NCBI GenBank assembly: GCA_900553985.1
Contig: USFW01000044.1
Span: 1-9,090, forward strand
From: an uncultured Clostridium sp.
GTDB taxonomy: Bacteria > Bacillota > Clostridia > TANB77 > CAG-508
Length of the DNA stretch: 9,090 bases
Reading direction: 5' to 3'
A program made the translations under genes and the position numbers. Each line of letters starts with the position of its first letter. The stretch's first letter is position 1. The notes under the pieces are model-generated. The model made no database searches and was not told the origin of the DNA. It saw nothing but the letters and a program-made list of their open reading frames with translations. Shown one piece after another: positions 6,907 to 9,090 of this stretch.

Positions 6907-6964
6907 TACCCAGCCCCAAACCATCAAAATCATTATTTTTTGGATAATTTATAAATAATTTTTA

Positions 6965-6993
6965 TTGCAGTTTTTATTATTTAATGTTATCAT
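6965..6993 (+). promoter_or_regulatory. Sigma-A-type promoter for the HD-GYP gene
   Basis: TTGCAG (6965-6970) and TATCAT (6988-6993) are 17 bases apart, with TGT directly before the -10 (extended -10). The predicted start near 7000 gives a leader of about 18 bases that begins just before AGGAG (7003-7007). Confidence 0.5.
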
Positions 6994-7017
6994 ATTGTTG
7001 ATAGGAGTGATTTATTT

Positions 7018-7965
7018 ATGGCACAACCAGAATTTGATTTTTATGACAAAACAAGTTTAAAGTCATATAACTTGGATAAAACTATGAGATATCAATTAGA
7101 TATGTTAGATACTTTAGATGTATTTACTAGAAAGCACTGCGAAAATGTTGCAAGTTTAACTTGTAGACTTTGTGAGTATTTACATTGTAATAAGGGATTT
7201 ATTGAATATTGTACTATTTGTGCATATCTTCATGATATTGGAAAACTTTTTATTCCAGCTTCTATATTGCAAAAACCTGGTAAATTAACTGATGAAGAAT
7301 ATGAGGTAATGAAAACTCATACTACTTTAGGTTATAATATGTGTATGAAAGATTTAAAATTAAGACCTTATGCAGCAGGTGCTTTATATCACCATGAAGC
7401 TTTAAATGGTAGTGGATATCCCAAAGGATTAACTAAAAAAGATATTCCATATGAAGGTCAAATTATAAGAGTTGCTGATGAATATGATGCAATAGTTAGT
7501 AAAAGACAGTATAAATCACATATTGGAATTTCAGATACTTTAAAAATCTTAATTGAAAATACTAAACCAAATTCTACTTCACGTTATTCAGGAGCTTTAA
7601 CTAAAGTTGCTAAAAATACAAGATTAGGAAAGAACAACCCTATTATAGTTCGAACACTTTTTAAAGTTGTAATTGATGATATTGAATATGAAATATATTG
7701 CACCCAAGGTTATGTAGATAAATTAAAAACAGATATTAAAAGAATTGAACAAATGCTAAAATATAAGAATAAAATGGAAAAAGCTAAAAAAGATAAAGAA
7801 AAAAATTATTATCTAGAAGGAATTAAAATGCTTTTATCATCCGGAGAAACTATTGAAAATTTAGAAACACTACATAATGAATATATTGAAGCATATAATA
7901 CTAGAAAAGCTATAATTGATAATTTATATAAAGAAATTAAAGTAATAAAAAAATTAAAGGTTTAA
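7018..7965 (+). CDS. HD-GYP domain protein, putative cyclic-di-GMP phosphodiesterase
   Basis: HD-GYP enzymes hydrolyse cyclic di-GMP, lowering its level in the cytoplasm. The domain covers about 25-205 of 315 residues. It has His40, the HD pair (His72-Asp73) in LHDIGKLFIP, His101, the HHE triplet (125-127), NGSGYPKGL with the GYP signature (133-135), and ADEYDAI (153-159). All expected metal ligands are present, so activity is plausible. There is no N-terminal receiver, PAS or membrane segment. Instead, a lysine- and glutamate-rich C-terminal third (about 225-315) looks like a long helical or coiled-coil region that could mediate oligomerisation or partner binding. A stretch at about 180-203 separates the last two core helices and looks like an insertion relative to the usual family pattern. 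AGGAG ten bases before the ATG supports the start. Single-gene unit, divergent from aspS and convergent with ndoA. Confidence 0.88.
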   Translation: MAQPEFDFYDKTSLKSYNLDKTMRYQLDMLDTLDVFTRKHCENVASLTCRLCEYLHCNKGFIEYCTICAYLHDIGKLFIPASILQKPGKLTDEEYEVMKTHTTLGYNMCMKDLKLRPYAAGALYHHEALNGSGYPKGLTKKDIPYEGQIIRVADEYDAIVSKRQYKSHIGISDTLKILIENTKPNSTSRYSGALTKVAKNTRLGKNNPIIVRTLFKVVIDDIEYEIYCTQGYVDKLKTDIKRIEQMLKYKNKMEKAKKDKEKNYYLEGIKMLLSSGETIENLETLHNEYIEAYNTRKAIIDNLYKEIKVIKKLKV

Positions 7966-7989
7966 CCATATAATTATCACAGCATAAAC

Positions 7990-8038
7990 TTCTTAATATT
8001 CTATAAATATTTTCATTAACTATCTATAATATTAAGAA
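7990..8038. repeat. Eleven-base inverted repeat after the HD-GYP gene
   Basis: TTCTTAATATT (7990-8000) is perfectly complementary to AATATTAAGAA (8028-8038) across a 27-base loop. It lies 24 bases beyond the HD-GYP stop. No T-run follows closely on either strand, so its role as a terminator is uncertain. Confidence 0.35.
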
Positions 8039-8044
8039 TAAGTG

Positions 8045-8096
8045 GTAAGTTGAAAGGAATGAACTCTATACAATGTAGAGTTCATTCTCAAGTTAC
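8045..8096. repeat. Long hairpin between convergent HD-GYP and ndoA genes
   Basis: Twelve perfect pairs (8057-8068 with 8076-8087) with a seven-base loop are extended, across a three-base bulge, by 8045-8053 pairing with 8088-8096 (one mismatch in nine). It is the most stable-looking fold of this gap and may act as a terminator or transcript-stabilising end for both genes, although neither side has a U-run. Read on the ndoA strand, the loop edge contains TACAT. Confidence 0.5.
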
Positions 8097-8156
8097 AAAG
8101 TGCCTAATTAAAATCATCCATTTTTTGGGTTCAATACAAATTTATATGATAGTTTT

Positions 8157-8507
8157 TTATTCTTCAAGCCCAAAGCTTACACCCAAAGCATTATTTATTT
8201 TATTAATTACATTTTCATCATCAATATGACCTATTCTCTCTTTTAATCTACTTTTATCTATTGTTCTAATTTGTTCTGCTAAAACAACTGATTTATTTTT
8301 TAATCCACAAGTTGAAGAATCAATTTCTATATGTGTAGGTAGTTTTGTTTTGTCTGTTTGTGATGTAATTGCAGCTGCAATTACTGTTGGACTATATTTA
8401 TTCCCTAAATTATTTTGTATAATAAGAACTGGCCTTACTCCGCCCTGCTCTGATCCCACTACTGGACTTAAATCTGCATAAAACATATCTCCTCTTTTTA
8501 TTACCAT
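8157..8507 (-). CDS. ndoA: MazF/EndoA family mRNA interferase toxin
   Basis: Sequence-specific endoribonuclease toxin of the MazF/PemK fold, expected to act as a dimer cutting single-stranded mRNA in the cytoplasm. From ATG 8507 the product is 116 residues, the same as Bacillus subtilis EndoA as I recall it, and it begins MVIKRGDMFYADLSPVVGSE. RPVLIIQN with Arg25 and AAITS with Thr48 supply the two active-site residues known in the Bacillus enzyme. LPTHIEID and LAEQIRTIDKSRL are also family-typical. A GTG at 8516 would add three residues, but it lies inside the AGGAGTG ribosome binding site. The AGGAG sits eight bases before ATG 8507, so I start there. No antitoxin reading frame precedes it: the upstream DNA contains only stops and very short frames. 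Likely a single-gene unit that in related genomes is stably kept. Confidence 0.93.
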   Translation of the reverse strand: MVIKRGDMFYADLSPVVGSEQGGVRPVLIIQNNLGNKYSPTVIAAAITSQTDKTKLPTHIEIDSSTCGLKNKSVVLAEQIRTIDKSRLKERIGHIDDENVINKINNALGVSFGLEE

Positions 8508-8538
8508 TTTCTTCACTCCTAATATTGTTAGATTATCA

Positions 8539-8568
8539 AGTATATTTATTATTTTAAATATTAGTAAA
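8539..8568 (-). promoter_or_regulatory. Possible promoter for ndoA
   Basis: Read leftward, TTTACT (8568-8563) and TATACT (8544-8539) are 18 bases apart, placing a start near 8532 and a leader of about 25 bases before the ATG at 8507. The -35 overlaps one arm of the TAAAGTAAA/TTTACTTTA inverted repeat, a possible operator. Chance matches are common in DNA this AT-rich. Confidence 0.35.
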
Positions 8569-8898
8569 GTAAAGACATTTTTTATTGTATTTTATTATAT
8601 TTATTTTACTTTATTTAACTTTACCTCATTATATTGTATGTAAATTGTCGTTTTTTTGATAATATCTTTAAATTTCATTTTAGAATATTTTAATTATATT
8701 AATCTTTTTTATTTCTATTTTATATTTTGAAATTTTTTCTACATTCTATCTTTAATATTTTTAACACCTAATATTTAAAATGTAATTTATTTTTTCTTGA
8801 TTAATATTATTATTTCCATTTTTTCTATTTTTAGCCTCTTTATTGAAAAATAACAAAACTATATTAACAATACTATCTTCGATCTTTTCTAAATTAAT

Positions 8899-8940
8899 AA
8901 ATGGTAATATTCAGAATCTATTTTCTAAATATTACCATTT
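8899..8940. repeat. Thirteen-base perfect hairpin
   Basis: AAATGGTAATATT (8899-8911) is the exact reverse complement of 8928-8940, with a 16-base loop. It is isolated in non-coding DNA. The right arm ends in TTT followed by TACAAATATATTTT, only weakly terminator-like. It might end a transcript entering from the right, or be an operator-like site. Confidence 0.45.
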
Positions 8941-8958
8941 TACAAATATATTTTAAAA

Positions 8959-8988
8959 TTTACATAACCAAATTAAAGAATCTAAAAT
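8959..8988 (+). promoter_or_regulatory. Possible promoter reading into the GC-rich right end
   Basis: TTTACA (8959-8964) and TAAAAT (8983-8988) are 18 bases apart, with a predicted start near 8995. The hexamers equal those of the dapF promoter. It would drive a transcript into the RNA-like sequence at 9023-9090. Confidence 0.3.
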
Positions 8989-8990
8989 TC

Positions 8991-9015
8991 AACTTTACTT
9001 TAAAGTTAATTTTTT
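8991..9015 (+). terminator. Small AT-rich hairpin followed by T6
   Basis: AACTTTA (8991-8997), loop CTT and TAAAGTT (9001-9007) form seven pairs, followed by AA and six T (9010-9015). The shape is that of a rightward terminator, but the stem is weak and no gene lies upstream on this strand. It could instead be the 5' hairpin of the transcript proposed to start near 8995. Confidence 0.3.
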
Positions 9016-9022
9016 CTTATTG

Positions 9023-9090
9023 GTAAAGGCTTTTTACATCAAAGTGCTAAGGAGCCAACACCGGACGAAACGAATAGGAGCCACCAGCAC
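9023..9090 (+). ncRNA. Candidate 5' part of a structured RNA, cut by the window edge
   Basis: The last 40 bases have 24 G or C, an abrupt jump from the AT-rich DNA before them. GTAAA (9023-9027) and TTTAC (9033-9037) form a small hairpin. GTGCT (9044-9048) is complementary to AGCAC (9086-9090), enclosing two copies of GGAGCCA (9051-9057 and 9077-9083) and CCGGACGAAACGAA. None of the frames looks like coding sequence of this genome, because they would use GC-rich codons absent from its genes. GC islands of this kind in AT-rich genomes are typically RNA genes. The family is not established; a raiA-motif RNA is one guess from memory. Strand is inferred from the upstream promoter-like match. Confidence 0.35.

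Larger units (their letters stand above)
8517..9020. other. Extremely AT-rich non-coding stretch
   Basis: About 500 bases with no supportable gene on either strand and long T-rich runs on the plus strand. It holds the presumed ndoA promoter, a TAAAGTAAA/TTTACTTTA inverted repeat (8565-8573 and 8605-8613), AAATTTCA/TGAAATTT (8670-8677 and 8728-8735), and the hairpin at 8899-8940. No recognisable DnaA-box cluster or riboswitch is seen. Confidence 0.5.

Noticed and set aside
8508..8516. GTG start of ndoA three codons upstream
   Set aside because: The GTG is part of the AGGAGTG ribosome binding site that serves ATG 8507; the shorter protein also matches the family N-terminus.
8601..8678. A 25-codon leftward frame upstream of ndoA as a possible antitoxin or leader peptide
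   Set aside because: No ribosome binding site, far shorter than known MazE/EndoAI antitoxins, and lysine/isoleucine-rich as random AT-rich DNA would be.
9021..9090. C-terminal end of a leftward protein gene entering from the right
   Set aside because: The possible frames would use GC-rich codons (CTG, GTC, CGG) unlike any gene here, and the internal repeats fit an RNA fold better; extending the sequence would settle it.

Overview
The window is chromosomal DNA from a very AT-rich, low-GC bacterium, most likely a member of the Bacillota in or near Clostridia. The support is the base composition, strong AGGAG-type ribosome binding sites, a diaminopimelate cell wall made through the LL-diaminopimelate aminotransferase route, a clostridial-type TSCPD protein, and a MazF toxin very close to Bacillus EndoA/NdoA. 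No rRNA, tRNA, CRISPR array, transposase or phage gene is visible.

Layout. Positions 1-180 hold a stem-loop and the rho-independent terminator of the leftward dapF-dapL pair. The pair (2348 down to 181) encodes the last steps to meso-diaminopimelate and has a good promoter at 2412-2440. Going rightward, 2623-3312 encodes a membrane-anchored monofunctional peptidoglycan glycosyltransferase (GT51) and 3557-4348 a membrane-anchored polysaccharide deacetylase. These four genes form a cell-wall neighbourhood: precursor synthesis, glycan polymerisation and glycan modification. Hairpin terminators follow both rightward genes. A second leftward pair is aspS (aspartyl-tRNA synthetase) followed by a small TSCPD-domain protein. 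Between divergent aspS and a rightward HD-GYP gene (7018-7965) lies a perfect 25-base inverted repeat with GC-rich arms, probably a REP/MITE-type mobile repeat. The HD-GYP gene converges on a solitary ndoA/mazF toxin gene, with two tandem stem-loops between them.

The last 580 bases have no gene. Most is extremely AT-rich, but the final 40-50 bases become abruptly GC-rich, with an inverted repeat and a repeated GGAGCCA. This looks like the start of a structured RNA cut off by the window edge.

Most of the window is ordinary housekeeping. The items most worth a second look are the truncated RNA-like sequence at the right end, the palindromic element at 6837-6906, and the toxin gene without an adjacent antitoxin. 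Two translation starts are placed downstream of the longest possible reading frame: 2623 for the glycosyltransferase and 8507 for ndoA, both from ribosome-binding-site or promoter placement.
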